DNA of 64,000 nucleotides from Devosia naphthalenivorans (lineage in GTDB: Bacteria; Pseudomonadota; Alphaproteobacteria; Rhizobiales; Devosiaceae), in NCBI RefSeq assembly GCF_003056355.1, contig NZ_PYVW01000007.1:1-64000 (forward strand). Reading direction: 5' to 3'. Shown in pieces: positions 8,673 to 18,818 of the stretch. Position numbers and translations under genes: made by a program. Position 1 is the stretch's first letter. Each line of letters opens with the position of its first letter. The notes beneath the pieces were generated by a model. The model searched no databases. It was not told where the DNA came from and worked only from the letters and a program-made list of their open reading frames with translations.

Positions 8673-9542
8673 TCAGTGGTCGCGTGGGTCGAGCGCATCG
8701 CGCAGGCCGTCGCCGAGCAGGTTGAAGCCCAGGACGACGAGGAAGATCGCCCCACCCGGGAAGATCGACATCCAGGGGGCCTGTGTCATGAAATTCTTAG
8801 CCGTGTTGAGCATCGAGCCCCAGGATGGGTTGGGCGGCTGCTGGCCGAGACCCAGGAACGAGAGGCTCGCTTCAGCGATGATGGCCGTGGCGATGGTGAT
8901 AGTCGCCTGTACCACCACCGGGGATAGCACGTTGGGCAGGATGTAGCGCATGATGATCAACCCATGCGGCAGGCCGATGGCTCTTGCGCCTTCCACATAG
9001 TCCTCGGTCTTGACCGCCAGCACCTGACCGCGCGTCAGGCGCACAAATATTGGGGTGGCTGCAATGCCGATGGCCAGCATGGCGTTCATCAGGCTCGGCC
9101 CGAGCGTCGCCGCAAGCGCAATAGCAAGAATAAGGGAGGGGATAGCCAGCAGCGCATCGATGACGCGGGAGATCGCGCCATCGACAAGGCCGCCGAAATA
9201 ACCGGCGACGAGGCCCAACGGCAGCCCGATAGCGAGAGCAATGGCAACAGAGACGACGCCGGCCATAAGCGATGCACGAGCACCGAACAGCAACCTGCTG
9301 AAAATGTCGCGACCGATCTCGTCGGTGCCCAGCAGAAATTCAGCCGAAGGTGGCTTCCGTACGCTGGTAAAGGCCGAGGCGAAGGGGTCGTGGGTCGCGA
9401 GCAGAGGAGCGAAAACCGCAAGTACGACGAAGAAAATGACAATGGCGCCGCCAACGAGCGCTCCGCGATTGCCGGCGAGCTTGCTGAAGCCCCGGAAGCG
9501 GCGGCGCGGCGCAACGATTTCGATCTGCGAGGCCAGGGTCAT
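8673..9542 (-). CDS. ABC transporter permease, DppC/OppC type
   Basis: 289 residues with an N-terminal OppC segment, a first membrane helix (about 32-54, GAIVIFFVVLAVFAPLLA) and five further predicted helices forming the BPD_transp_1 domain. The cytoplasmic coupling loop is visible as EGARAIGLPHG. LLGTDEIGRDIFSRLLFGAR near residue 70 is a hallmark of the DppC/OppC half. Its start overlaps the stop of the other permease gene by four bases (9539-9542), implying coupled translation of the heterodimer. Confidence 0.93.
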   Translation of the reverse strand: MTLASQIEIVAPRRRFRGFSKLAGNRGALVGGAIVIFFVVLAVFAPLLATHDPFASAFTSVRKPPSAEFLLGTDEIGRDIFSRLLFGARASLMAGVVSVAIALAIGLPLGLVAGYFGGLVDGAISRVIDALLAIPSLILAIALAATLGPSLMNAMLAIGIAATPIFVRLTRGQVLAVKTEDYVEGARAIGLPHGLIIMRYILPNVLSPVVVQATITIATAIIAEASLSFLGLGQQPPNPSWGSMLNTAKNFMTQAPWMSIFPGGAIFLVVLGFNLLGDGLRDALDPRDH

Positions 9543-10486
9543 TGTGGGTGCCTCAGGCGTGGATTGATGACGATGTAGAGCACGTCGGCCAGGATGTTCA
9601 TGGCGATAAAGCCGATGGCGGTGAAGAGCACGACCCCCTGCACCACGGCATAGTCGCGGGTGAAGACCGCATCGACGATCAGCTTACCGAAGCCGGGGAT
9701 GACGAAGATCTGTTCGGTCAGGACAGCGCCCGCGAGGAGGTCTCCGAAGAGCAGCGTCGAAAGGGTGACGATGGGCATGAGCGCATTGCGGAGGGCATGC
9801 CTGATGATCACGGCATTGCTGAGCAATCCTTTGGCCCGAGCGGTGCGGATATAGTCGGAACTGAGCACGCTGAGCATGGCGCTGCGCGTATGGCGCATGA
9901 GATAGGCAGCTACTGCCGTGGACAGCACGAACCCCGGCATCAGCATGCTCTTAATCGACAGCCAGAAATCCAGGGTGATGGGCACATAGCCAGAGGCGGG
10001 CAGGATCTTCCAGCTCACCGCAAAAACCATGATCAAGATGATGCCTAGCCAGAAATTTGGCACGGACATGCCCGACAGGGCGACCGCATTGGCGGCATAA
10101 TCGACCATCGTATTCTTTCGCACCGCGGCGATGACGCCGGCAGGAATACCGATCAGCAGGGCCATAATCATGGCCATGCTCGCCAGCTGCACGGTGATCG
10201 GCAGCTTTTGTAGGATCATCTGGGTCACTGGCAGTCCGGTACGCAGCGAACTGCCGAAATCGCCCTGCAGCACGTTGCCGACCCAGGCGAGATATTGCAG
10301 TGGGATGGGGTCATTGAGGCGGTATTTTTCGCGCAGGAACTCGACGACCTGAGGGTCGGATTCCTCGGCCATCATCGTCTGGATGGGATCGCCGGGCAGT
10401 AGGCGCTGCAGGCCGAAGATGATCATCGAGAGGATGATCAGCGTCGGCAAGGCGAGCAGAATTCGTCTGACGATTAGCTTGAGCAC
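9539..10486 (-). CDS. ABC transporter permease, DppB/OppB type
   Basis: About 315 residues from a GTG at 10486, giving VLKLIVRRILLALPTLIIL, the typical DppB first helix. The PGDP motif of the first periplasmic loop and the EAA loop TARAKGLLSNAVI are present. An ATG at 10549 is in frame and overlaps the stop of the binding-protein gene, but starting there would put 21 unusual residues across a perfect hairpin; I prefer the GTG, which is the normal family start and lies about 60 bases after the binding-protein gene. It pairs with 8673-9542. Confidence 0.88.
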   Translation of the reverse strand: MLKLIVRRILLALPTLIILSMIIFGLQRLLPGDPIQTMMAEESDPQVVEFLREKYRLNDPIPLQYLAWVGNVLQGDFGSSLRTGLPVTQMILQKLPITVQLASMAMIMALLIGIPAGVIAAVRKNTMVDYAANAVALSGMSVPNFWLGIILIMVFAVSWKILPASGYVPITLDFWLSIKSMLMPGFVLSTAVAAYLMRHTRSAMLSVLSSDYIRTARAKGLLSNAVIIRHALRNALMPIVTLSTLLFGDLLAGAVLTEQIFVIPGFGKLIVDAVFTRDYAVVQGVVLFTAIGFIAMNILADVLYIVINPRLRHPQ

Positions 10487-10511
10487 TGCGTCGGGGCCTT
10501 TTTTGGAAAGC

Positions 10512-10541
10512 GACGGGCGGCAGCGGAAGCCGCCGCCCGTC
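10512..10541 (-). terminator. Intercistronic hairpin between binding-protein and permease genes
   Basis: A perfect 10-bp stem (GACGGGCGGC with GCCGCCCGTC) and a 10-base loop lie directly after the binding-protein stop codon. On the transcribed strand a run of six A residues follows about 11 bases on, not U, so it is more likely an mRNA stabiliser or partial attenuator than a full terminator. Such hairpins are known to keep binding-protein mRNA more abundant than permease mRNA in ABC operons. Confidence 0.55.
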
Positions 10542-10548
10542 AAGGTCA

Positions 10549-12048
10549 TTATTCCTTGGTCTTGAGCCCGGCGAGGCGCAGCACGCCATCGGCATAGGCG
10601 ACGAAGCCGTCGAGCTTGGCGCTATAGGCCCAGGTGCGCGGGGTGTAGTAGAAATAGAGCGCCGGCAGGTCTTCGGCGGCGACCTTCTGGGCCTGGTCGT
10701 AAAGTGCTTTACGCTCGGTAACATCATTGATGACGCGGGCCTTGTTGAGCAGGTCCGTCAACTCGTCATTGCAGTACTTGCCTACATTGCCGGCGCTGCC
10801 GCAGGCGAGGTAGCGATGGAAGTTTCCATCGGGATCGATACGCCCCGAAGCGCCGAACTGGCTGACTTCGAAATTGCCGGCTTCGCGCTCGTCGACATAG
10901 GCGGCAAATTCGGTGGGGCGCAGGGTGATGTTGAAGCCTGCTTCGCTGGCCATGGCCTGCACCAGTTCGAAAAGCGACTGCATAGCGCTGTTATTGGCGT
11001 AGAGAATCTCGAACGAAACCGATTCATGACCAGCTTCGGCCATCAGCTGCTTGGCGCGTTCGATATCGCGTTCGCCGCCGTCAAATTCGGGATTATAGGC
11101 CCAAGATGCGGTCGAGAACGGCTGGTAGGCCGGGGGATAGGTGCCCATCCCGAGCACATCGTTGAGCACGTTGCGATCGATAGTCAGGTTGAGGGCTTCG
11201 CGCAGGCGCTTGTCTTGGTTGATCGGCGATTGCGAGCGGTCGCCATTGCCCATGTTGAAGTTCACGCCATAAAAACCGAGGCCGGTGACGATGTCGAAGA
11301 CCAGATTGCTATCCGCCTTTATCGTTTCCATGTCGGCGGGCGCCGGACGCTCGATGATGTCCAGATCGCCGGACTGCAGATTGGCCAGGCGAACGGTGGT
11401 GTCCGGGATCGGGCGATAGATCACCTGGTCGAAATGGTAATTGTCGGCGTCCCAGTGGTCGGCGAACTTTTCCATGACGATGCGATCGTTCTGGATACGC
11501 TCGACGAACTTGTAGGGACCAGCGCAGACGAGGCCACCTTCGCCGGCCGTGTCGAACGTTGCGGGCGAAACCATCATGCCGGCGCGATCGGTCAAGTTGG
11601 CGAGGAAGGCGGCGTCCGGCGCCTTGAGGGTGATCGCGACCTGAAGATCGCCGAGCACCTCAATGGAAGCGATCGAGGCTAGTTCGGCCTTGCGATTGCT
11701 TTCGGGCAGAGTGAGCGCGCGCTCGAGATTGGCCTTCACCGCCTCGGCATTGACCGGGGTGCCGTCATGGAACAGCGCGTCGTCGCGCAGATTCATGGTC
11801 AGAACTGTGTCGCCCTCGGACCAGCTCCAGTCGGCCACTAGACGCGGCACGATATTGAGCGAGGTGTCGATGTCGAAAAGCGCATCACACAGCGGGCCGA
11901 AAACCATGCGGCCAACAAAGGTATTGCCGCGATGGGGATCTAGAATATCGGGATCATCCTGCAAGGCCACGTTGAGATCGGCCGCCGAGGCCGCGGTTGT
12001 TGCTAGCAATCCCATCAGCATTGCGCCAAGCACTAATTTTTTCATCAT
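10549..12048 (-). CDS. Extracellular solute-binding protein, family 5 (peptide/nickel/opine type)
   Basis: 499 residues. Sec signal peptide MMKKLVLGAMLMGLLATTAASA with cleavage after about residue 22, then the SBP_bac_5 domain (DPDILDPHRGN near the start, REALNLTIDRNVLN near residue 280). It captures the substrate in the periplasm for the adjacent permeases and ATPases. A good ribosome site (AGGAGAG) precedes the ATG. Cluster-C binding proteins bind peptides, opines, nickel chelates or sugars, so the ligand is open. It lies 73 bases after the oppF-like gene. Confidence 0.93.
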   Translation of the reverse strand: MMKKLVLGAMLMGLLATTAASAADLNVALQDDPDILDPHRGNTFVGRMVFGPLCDALFDIDTSLNIVPRLVADWSWSEGDTVLTMNLRDDALFHDGTPVNAEAVKANLERALTLPESNRKAELASIASIEVLGDLQVAITLKAPDAAFLANLTDRAGMMVSPATFDTAGEGGLVCAGPYKFVERIQNDRIVMEKFADHWDADNYHFDQVIYRPIPDTTVRLANLQSGDLDIIERPAPADMETIKADSNLVFDIVTGLGFYGVNFNMGNGDRSQSPINQDKRLREALNLTIDRNVLNDVLGMGTYPPAYQPFSTASWAYNPEFDGGERDIERAKQLMAEAGHESVSFEILYANNSAMQSLFELVQAMASEAGFNITLRPTEFAAYVDEREAGNFEVSQFGASGRIDPDGNFHRYLACGSAGNVGKYCNDELTDLLNKARVINDVTERKALYDQAQKVAAEDLPALYFYYTPRTWAYSAKLDGFVAYADGVLRLAGLKTKE

Positions 12049-12075
12049 AGTTCTCTCCTGTTCTCTTGTTTCTCC

Positions 12076-12091
12076 GGCCGTCGCAACGGCC
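12076..12091 (-). other. Small hairpin ahead of the binding-protein gene
   Basis: GGCCGT and ACGGCC form a 6-bp stem with a 4-base loop in the 73-base gap between the ATPase and binding-protein genes. No T-tract follows. It may mark an RNA-processing point or be incidental. Confidence 0.3.
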
Positions 12092-12121
12092 TCCCCTGGA
12101 AGTCATTCTTGGCGCCAGCCC

Positions 12122-13206
<1,085 letters not shown>

Positions 13207-13210
<4 letters not shown>

Positions 13211-14196
13211 GCGGCCCTCACATGTGCTTCAAGGGGCGCATACCAGCATGCGACGCGATGTCCGGCCTTGGGTTCATAGTCGGGAGGCACCTCGTCCATA
13301 CAGCGCTGATCGGCAAACGGGCAGCGCGTAGCGAAGCGACAGCCCCTAGGCATGTGCTCGAGCGGAGGGACGGAGCCTTCGATGGTGGCGAGCGTGCTGC
13401 TACGGCGGCCAATCGATGGGACCGAGCCAAAAAGGCCCAATGTGTAGGGATGTTGCGGATCGGAGAAAATATCATCGACGGATCCGACCTCAACGATGCG
13501 CCCGGCATACATGACGGCCACGTGGTCGGCGACCTCAGCCACGACGCTGAGATCGTGCGTGATCAGGATCATGGCCGTGCCGGTCTCGGCCTGCAGGCGG
13601 CTGACTAGTGCGAGGATCTGAGCCTGGATGGTCACGTCGAGTGCCGTCGTCGGCTCGTCTGCAATCAGCAGCTTGGGTGCGTTCGCCAGCGCCATGGCGA
13701 TCATGGCGCGCTGCCGCATGCCGCCCGAAAGCTGGTGCGGATATGCATGGAAGCGCTTTTCAGGCGCCGGCATACGCACGAGGCCAAGCATTTCGAGCGC
13801 CCGCGCCTGCGCGGCATCCCTGGACACCGGCTTGTGGCGAAGAATACCTTCGACGATCTGCTGGCCGATGGTCATGGAGGGATTGAGCGAGGTCATCGGC
13901 TCCTGGAAGATCATGGCGATGTCATTGCCACGCAAATCCGCCCGGGCCCGCTCCGACAGGGTGAAGAGGTCCTTGCCATCGAAGCGCGCCTTGCCCCCCG
14001 TGATACGGGCTGGGGTCGTCGCCAGCAGACCCATCAGCGCCAGCGAGGTGACGCTCTTGCCGCAGCCTGATTCACCCACAAGGCAGAGTGTCTTGCCCGG
14101 CTCGACGGAAAAGGAAATGCCGTCAATGAGATCGATCTTGCTTCCGAAGCCGAGCGAGAAGTTTTCGACACTGAGGAGCGGCTCTGTCGTGGTCAT
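13207..14196 (-). CDS. Oligopeptide-type ABC transporter ATP-binding protein (DppD/OppD)
   Basis: 329 residues. Walker [11 protein letters not shown]-loop FQEPMTSLNP, signature QLSGGMRQRAMIAMAL, Walker B LLIADEPTTALD and H-loop ITHDLSV. The C-terminal oligo_HPY segment CRFATRCPFADQRC resembles the DppD iron-sulfur-type motif. It overlaps both neighbours by four bases, so the oxidase, OppD and OppF genes are translationally coupled. Confidence 0.94.
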
Positions 14197-15332
14197 GCAG
14201 CAGCCTTGAAGAAACGGTCGGGCCGAAAAGGCGAATACTCAGGTGCCGGGCGCCCGTGGAGGATTTCGTCGCGCAGAGCGAGGCCGATAAAAGCGCTGGT
14301 GTTGATGCCCCCATGGGTCACCGCGACCCAGTAATTGCCCAGACCGGGAATGGAGCCGACACAGGGCAGGCCGCCTTGCGGGATGGGTCGAATGGCCATT
14401 CGTACAGCTTCAGCCTCGACGCCGCGAAGCGAGGGGACGAGCTCGCCCAGGCGACGCGCCAGTTCGCGGGCCGCAGGGTGGTCCGGCTGCGCCTTGTCCT
14501 GAACAGAGAGCGTTTCATCGAGATCATTGGCGCGCAGCAGCAGTCTGCCGCCGCCGTCACTGCGCACATTGACCGTAGGACTCCGCAGAACCCTATGGAT
14601 CGCAGTACCAAGTGCAGGCGTGTAGGCAATGAGGCCCTGGGTCGGGGCGAGTGGAATGGCTACATCGGCACTTCCAACAACGTCATTAGCCCAGCGGCCG
14701 GCACAGTTGACCACGGCATCGGCTGCTAGAATTTCCCCGCTCACAGTTTCGACGCCAGTAGCCTTGCCACTGGAAACCAGCAGCCGGCGAACCGGTGTGT
14801 GAATTCGGAGATCAAGATTGAAGCATTTGACCGCTGCTTCGATCAGCGTCGCGATCATGATCGGCGCCTCGACATATCCGTCTTCGGGATAGTGGATAGC
14901 AACACCATCAGGGCTTAGGGCATCGGGTCTCAGGCCAGGCTCGAGCCGACGCAGCTCGTCAGCGCCGATCGCTTCGGCGGGATAGCCCAACGCCCGAAGG
15001 CGAGTGAGCTTTTGTTCGTGCGGCCCCTTGCTCAGCGAAAGTCCTTCATAGCCGGCCTCTAGCCACTGGATGACACCCGGGCGGCGATACCACGTACCTC
15101 GCTCCCCAAATTCGGAGACGAGCTCGCGATGCGCAGCCACACCAGCAAGGCTGAGGCGATAGTAGCTATCTGAATCAATCTTCTCGCAGGCACTGACCCA
15201 GGCAAAGCTGGTCAGCGACGTACCTTCGGCAATGCGCCCAGCTTCAGCCAGCACAACCTTCGCGCCCGCCTCGGATAGCCGATAGGCAACGGCTGCACCG
15301 ATCACACCTCCGCCTATGACAATCGCCTTCAT
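14193..15332 (-). CDS. FAD-dependent amino acid/amine oxidoreductase (DadA/DAO family)
   Basis: 379 residues, first gene of the minus-strand operon. N-terminal IVIGGGVIGAAVAYRLSEAG binds FAD; GTSLTSFAWVSACEK and the C-terminal THGGINTSAFIG are DAO-fold signatures. It is clearly paralogous to 6134-7255: the same motifs fall at the same places along the two proteins. The start at 15332 gives MKAIVIGGG with no room for a signal peptide, so it is cytoplasmic or membrane-peripheral. Its leading place next to the regulator suggests it performs the first oxidation. Glycine, sarcosine, D-amino acid or iminodiacid-type substrates are all possible. Confidence 0.88.
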   Translation of the reverse strand: MKAIVIGGGVIGAAVAYRLSEAGAKVVLAEAGRIAEGTSLTSFAWVSACEKIDSDSYYRLSLAGVAAHRELVSEFGERGTWYRRPGVIQWLEAGYEGLSLSKGPHEQKLTRLRALGYPAEAIGADELRRLEPGLRPDALSPDGVAIHYPEDGYVEAPIMIATLIEAAVKCFNLDLRIHTPVRRLLVSSGKATGVETVSGEILAADAVVNCAGRWANDVVGSADVAIPLAPTQGLIAYTPALGTAIHRVLRSPTVNVRSDGGGRLLLRANDLDETLSVQDKAQPDHPAARELARRLGELVPSLRGVEAEAVRMAIRPIPQGGLPCVGSIPGLGNYWVAVTHGGINTSAFIGLALRDEILHGRPAPEYSPFRPDRFFKAAA

Positions 15333-15344
15333 GGAGCCTCGCTA

Positions 15345-15440
15345 GAATGCATTAGCAAGGACAGAATGCCCAATTATGAATTCAACTCAAGAGGAAATCT
15401 CAAAGTGAATGCAATTTTGACGTCCCGAGGGGCAGAATGC
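15345..15440. promoter_or_regulatory. Promoter region of the operon with four GAATGC repeats
   Basis: Between the first oxidase gene and the end of the regulator gene the hexamer GAATGC occurs at 15345, 15364, 15407 and 15435. One copy is within TGAATGCAA (15406-15414), which recurs exactly at 16282-16290 in front of the divergent aminotransferase gene. The area is AT-rich against the local background. These are candidate operators for the adjacent GntR/FCD regulator; binding is inferred. Confidence 0.4.
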
Positions 15441-15491
15441 GTAGGAGCACATTTTTAGTGCAGTTAGTTCCCACAGCTCAGGCCTCGTCAC

Positions 15492-16205
15492 TCACGGATG
15501 ATTGCCGAGATAGCGCAAGGCTGCTACGCGCTTGTTCTGGAGGTGACGGAATAGGATATCGCTGAGCTCCAACCCGGCCCTACGCTGCAAGGCCTCAAGG
15601 ATGTGCTCGTGCTCGCGCATTGCCTCGCCCCACCGATCCTTGTGATTCTCGCGATTGGCATTGTAACGCACGCGCTGTAAGCGGCTGGAAAAATTGGCGT
15701 AAGTATTTGCCAATATGGCATTTCTTGCCGCAGCAACAATCGCCAAGTGGATTTTCTGGTTGAGTGCAAAATAGGCCGGCAGGTCGCGTCGCATATAGCT
15801 GGCATACATGTCGTAATGCAGCTGCTCGATGCCCGCGATCTCGGCATCGGTGATATGTTCGCACGCCAGCCGCCCCGCCAGCGCCTCAAGCCCCCCCATA
15901 ACCTCGAACAATTCTCGAATATCGTTCTCATCAAAGGCCCGGACCCGCGCGCCCCGATTGGGGAGAAGTTCTACAAGCCCTTCTGCAGCAAGCACCTTAA
16001 GGGCTTCGCGTAGCGGCGTGCGCGACACACCCATGGTCTCGCATAGTAGGCGTTCTGGGATGCGCGCGCCGTCGGGCAGGTTACCCTCCACCAGGTAGCG
16101 GCGCAAACCGACGAGAATTTCGTCATGTAGGGAGCCGCTCGTGCCGGTTAGCGGCACCAGCATGGTCACCTCGCTCGCCTCCGTCGCATCATCCGCTATC
16201 GCCAT
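15492..16205 (-). CDS. GntR-family transcriptional regulator with FCD domain
   Basis: About 237 residues from the ATG at 16205, which has GAGG six bases upstream; an in-frame ATG at 16232 has a weaker site. The winged helix-turn-helix covers about residues 25-90, with MGVSRTPLREALKVLAAEGLVE the recognition segment typical of GntR (the motif is MGVSRTPLREAL followed by KVLAAEGLV). The all-helical FCD ligand-binding domain (about 95-225) includes the metal-ligating Asp and His residues characteristic of VanR/FadR members. It lies between the operon and the aminotransferase gene and likely controls both, being released or activated by a pathway metabolite. Confidence 0.92.
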   Translation of the reverse strand: MAIADDATEASEVTMLVPLTGTSGSLHDEILVGLRRYLVEGNLPDGARIPERLLCETMGVSRTPLREALKVLAAEGLVELLPNRGARVRAFDENDIRELFEVMGGLEALAGRLACEHITDAEIAGIEQLHYDMYASYMRRDLPAYFALNQKIHLAIVAAARNAILANTYANFSSRLQRVRYNANRENHKDRWGEAMREHEHILEALQRRAGLELSDILFRHLQNKRVAALRYLGNHP

Positions 16206-16248
16206 CGCAATCCTCGTGATTTGCCTTGTCATTCATATCACCGCTCAT

Positions 16249-16290
16249 ATCGAATTCAAAATTCTTGTTATCGAAGAAAAATGAATGCAA
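16249..16290. promoter_or_regulatory. Divergent promoter region with TGAATGCAA copy
   Basis: The 120-base gap between the regulator and aminotransferase genes is AT-rich and contains CGAATTCAAAATTC (16251-16264) and TGAATGCAA (16282-16290). The second matches 15406-15414 exactly. Probably contains promoters for both genes; no convincing -35/-10 pair stands out. Confidence 0.35.
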
Positions 16291-16328
16291 AATGGCTTGA
16301 AGAATGACGCAAGATCGCAAGGCGCATC

Positions 16329-17486
16329 ATGAACCAGCATTTCGGCCAACACTTCCTACAAATCCCCGGCCCCAGCGCGGTGCCTGACCGCGTGCTGCGC
16401 GCCATCAGCATGCCGGTCATCGACCACAGGGGGCCGGAATTCGCGGATCTCGCCAATATGGTACTTGCCGGCATCAAGCGCATCTTCAAGACTGAGAGCC
16501 CGGTGCTGATCTTTCCCGGATCGGGTACTGGAGCTTGGGAATCGGCGGTGGTCAATCTCCTTGCTGAAGGCGACAGGGTTCTGATGGTCGAGACCGGCCA
16601 CTTTGCTACTCAATGGCGCAAGCTGACCGAAAAAATGGGCATCGAGACCGAGTTCATCGCTGGCAACTGGCGCAACTGGGCCGATCCCGAACAGATCCGA
16701 GCGCGCCTGGCTGCCGATACCGGGCACAAGATCAAGGCCGTCATGGTCGTTCACAACGAGACCTCAAGCGGCGTTGTCAGTCCTATCAAGGCCATTCGCG
16801 AGGCGATCGATTCCGAAATCCATCCGGCCCTGCTGCTGGTCGACGCCATCTCTTCGCTCGGCTCACTGAACTACGAGCACGATGCCTGGGGCGCCGATGT
16901 GACGGTCACCTGCTCGCAAAAGGGTCTCATGCTGCCGCCGGGCCTGGCATTCGTGGCCCTTTCCCCCCGGGCTATCGAGCAGGCTCGTACCGGCGGTTCG
17001 CGCCGCTCCTATTGGGACTGGGCCGAGATGATCGAGCTTAACCGAACCGGGTTTTTCCCCTACACGCCTGCGACCAACCTCCTCTATGGCCTCAAAGAGG
17101 CCATTGCCTTGCTCGAGGAAGAGGGCCTCGCCAATGTCTTTGCCCGGCACGATCGGCTCGCTGCTGCCGCACGCGCCGCGGTCAGGTCCTGGGGGCTGGA
17201 AATTCTCTGCGAGAACGAGGCGGCCCATTCCTCGGTGCTGACCGCTGTCGTAATGCCGGAAGGACATGATTCCGACATGTTCCGCCGACATGTCCTTGCC
17301 AAGTACAACCTGTCCCTCGGCCAGGGACTAACCCGCCTCAAGGGCAAAATCTTCCGTATCGGGCATTTGGGCCAGTGCAACGAACTGGTATTGATGGGGA
17401 CCCTGTCTGGCATCGAGATGGGCCTTCGCGATCTCCAGGTTCCCCACGTGTCCAGAGGGGTTAGTGCAGCCATGAGCTGCCTATAG
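16329..17486 (+). CDS. Class V aminotransferase (serine/alanine/aspartate-glyoxylate aminotransferase type)
   Basis: 385 residues of the PLP fold-type I, AGT/SgaA group. IPGPSAVPDRVL at the N-terminus, the glycine-rich PGSGTGAWE, the Asp of LLVDAISSLG that holds the pyridine ring, and the PLP lysine in CSQKGLMLPPG (near residue 198) are present. These enzymes transfer an amino group from serine, alanine or aspartate to glyoxylate. The gene is divergent from the GntR regulator and shares a sequence motif with the oxidase operon. If the oxidases release glyoxylate, this enzyme could convert it to glycine; that is inference. Confidence 0.88.
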   Translation: MNQHFGQHFLQIPGPSAVPDRVLRAISMPVIDHRGPEFADLANMVLAGIKRIFKTESPVLIFPGSGTGAWESAVVNLLAEGDRVLMVETGHFATQWRKLTEKMGIETEFIAGNWRNWADPEQIRARLAADTGHKIKAVMVVHNETSSGVVSPIKAIREAIDSEIHPALLLVDAISSLGSLNYEHDAWGADVTVTCSQKGLMLPPGLAFVALSPRAIEQARTGGSRRSYWDWAEMIELNRTGFFPYTPATNLLYGLKEAIALLEEEGLANVFARHDRLAAAARAAVRSWGLEILCENEAAHSSVLTAVVMPEGHDSDMFRRHVLAKYNLSLGQGLTRLKGKIFRIGHLGQCNELVLMGTLSGIEMGLRDLQVPHVSRGVSAAMSCL

Positions 17487-18001
17487 ACTGCACCCAAGGT
17501 GCTATAAGGTACGAGCGGGAGTCCTCCACTAGTGGACGGTTAGGAACGTATCGGGACGAATGAAGGCTTGTTCCAACTGTCCAGTAGCTCGTTTGGCGGC
17601 TGGCCATATTCGAAAGGAGGCTTGCAGATTTTTGGTCGGCAACGCGCTCAGTTAGGACATTCGGGCGGTGTTTGCGGTGCCCGTTAGCTGCCGTTGCTGC
17701 CGCGGTCATCCCAGACTTTCGGGCGCCCATCGGCAGCCGAAACTCTTCAGGATTTCCGACAGTCCGCTTCGGGGAAGGACCGACGATAAGCAGACGAATT
17801 CTAGTAGTCGCTTGCTGGCTTTGGCGCAAAGAGCGGCTTCGCTGGCTCTGTGCGCATCTTGGCAGCGGCCTTTGCTCCATTACACCCGCATCAGTGCAAT
17901 TATGCTGGAAACTTGGCGTCAAGCAGACAGTGAGTCGAGTATCGGGCGGACAGGGGCATCGGCCGATTGATCGCCGGCGCTTCAAGCTATAATCTGTTGA
18001 T
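17487..18001. other. Intergenic stretch of about 500 bases, no gene seen
   Basis: Frames here show no recognisable protein or RNA gene. A 12-bp palindrome TCCACTAGTGGA lies at 17525-17536. The 3' end holds the candidate promoter for the small secreted protein. Otherwise I see nothing. Confidence 0.5.
17967..17993 (+). promoter_or_regulatory. Candidate sigma-70 promoter with perfect TATAAT
   Basis: TTGATC (17967-17972) and TATAAT (17988-17993) are 15 bases apart, slightly short. The start codon of the next gene is at 18002, only nine bases after the -10 box, so transcription would begin at or just before the ATG, giving a leaderless mRNA. Confidence 0.45.
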
Positions 18002-18334
18002 ATGCGCACACTCGTCGTCATGGCCGTTCTTGTCACCTTTTCGCTTCCGGGCGTGGCGCAGTCATTTCCTGCAGGAAGCTATCTCTGCACGGATGCCAAC
18101 GGCATCGAGCTTGGAACGATGGCTGTGCTTAAATCCGGCGAATACCAGTTAAAATCGAGCACCATGGAATCAGGAGAGGGACACCTCGGACCTTACGGTT
18201 CAGTCGTAAAGCCGACAGGCGGCCCTTTGGCCACGATCCAGAGTTCGGGCACCCATAAGACCGACGTTGATCGTCGGACGGTGTTCGAATTTACCTCGGA
18301 GTACGGCAGGATACGGTGCGCCGCGGCGCAGTAA
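18002..18334 (+). CDS. Small secreted protein of unknown function
   Basis: 110 residues with a clear Sec signal peptide, MRTLVVMAVLVTFSLPGVAQ, cleaved after about residue 20. The mature part has two Cys (SYLCTD near the start and RIRCAAAQ at the end) that could form a disulfide, and predicted beta-rich character with many Gly, Ser and Thr. I recognise no family. It is followed by a convergent gene after 76 bases. Confidence 0.6.
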   Translation: MRTLVVMAVLVTFSLPGVAQSFPAGSYLCTDANGIELGTMAVLKSGEYQLKSSTMESGEGHLGPYGSVVKPTGGPLATIQSSGTHKTDVDRRTVFEFTSEYGRIRCAAAQ

Positions 18335-18410
18335 TTTCGTATCTGCTGGGTCTCGAGCGTTAGGGCCGGCAAGGGCGCCGACCCGCATTTTGTCTTGCAG
18401 GCACTTGGCC

Positions 18411-18818
18411 TCAGTTGGGGACAGCGGGTTCCTCTGCGCCAAAACCAGCTTCGCCATTGGCGCCGGCCTGCACAAGGCCCGACTCGATGCAGGCTTGAAG
18501 GTCGATGTCCGAGAAATCAGTCGCTTCGGGCTCCCCTTTCCTGGCATCGGCTGGCGGCTCATCGGTGGCCACTTCGCCTTCAGTAGCTCCACCACCAGCC
18601 TGCGCCTCGACTTCCTCTTCGCTGGCTTGCAGGTCGGTTTCAGGCGACCCGGTGTCCGCAACAGCCGTATCGGTGCTGAGCTGAAAGCAATATTCCTCAA
18701 GCTGGGCAACCTGATTTGCAGGAACGTCCCTCCCGTTGATGGTGACCTGTGCCAGGGTGGGGGCGGACATGGCGATGGCAAGCGTGATTGTGGATGCAGC
18801 AAGAACTGTACGGTTCAT
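18411..18818 (-). CDS. Small exported acidic protein of unknown function
   Basis: About 135 residues starting MNRTVLAASTITLAIAMSAPTLAQ, a signal peptide ending near residue 24. The mature protein has one Cys in QLEEYCFQLS, a long Glu/Ala/Gly-rich low-complexity middle (SEEEVEAQAGGG, EGEVATDEPP) and a second Cys near the C-terminus in DLQACIESG. The start is placed here because the frame further upstream has no signal sequence and runs through the palindrome region. No domain recognised. It is divergent from the Tat-exported ThDP enzyme gene. Confidence 0.6.
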   Translation of the reverse strand: MNRTVLAASTITLAIAMSAPTLAQVTINGRDVPANQVAQLEEYCFQLSTDTAVADTGSPETDLQASEEEVEAQAGGGATEGEVATDEPPADARKGEPEATDFSDIDLQACIESGLVQAGANGEAGFGAEEPAVPN

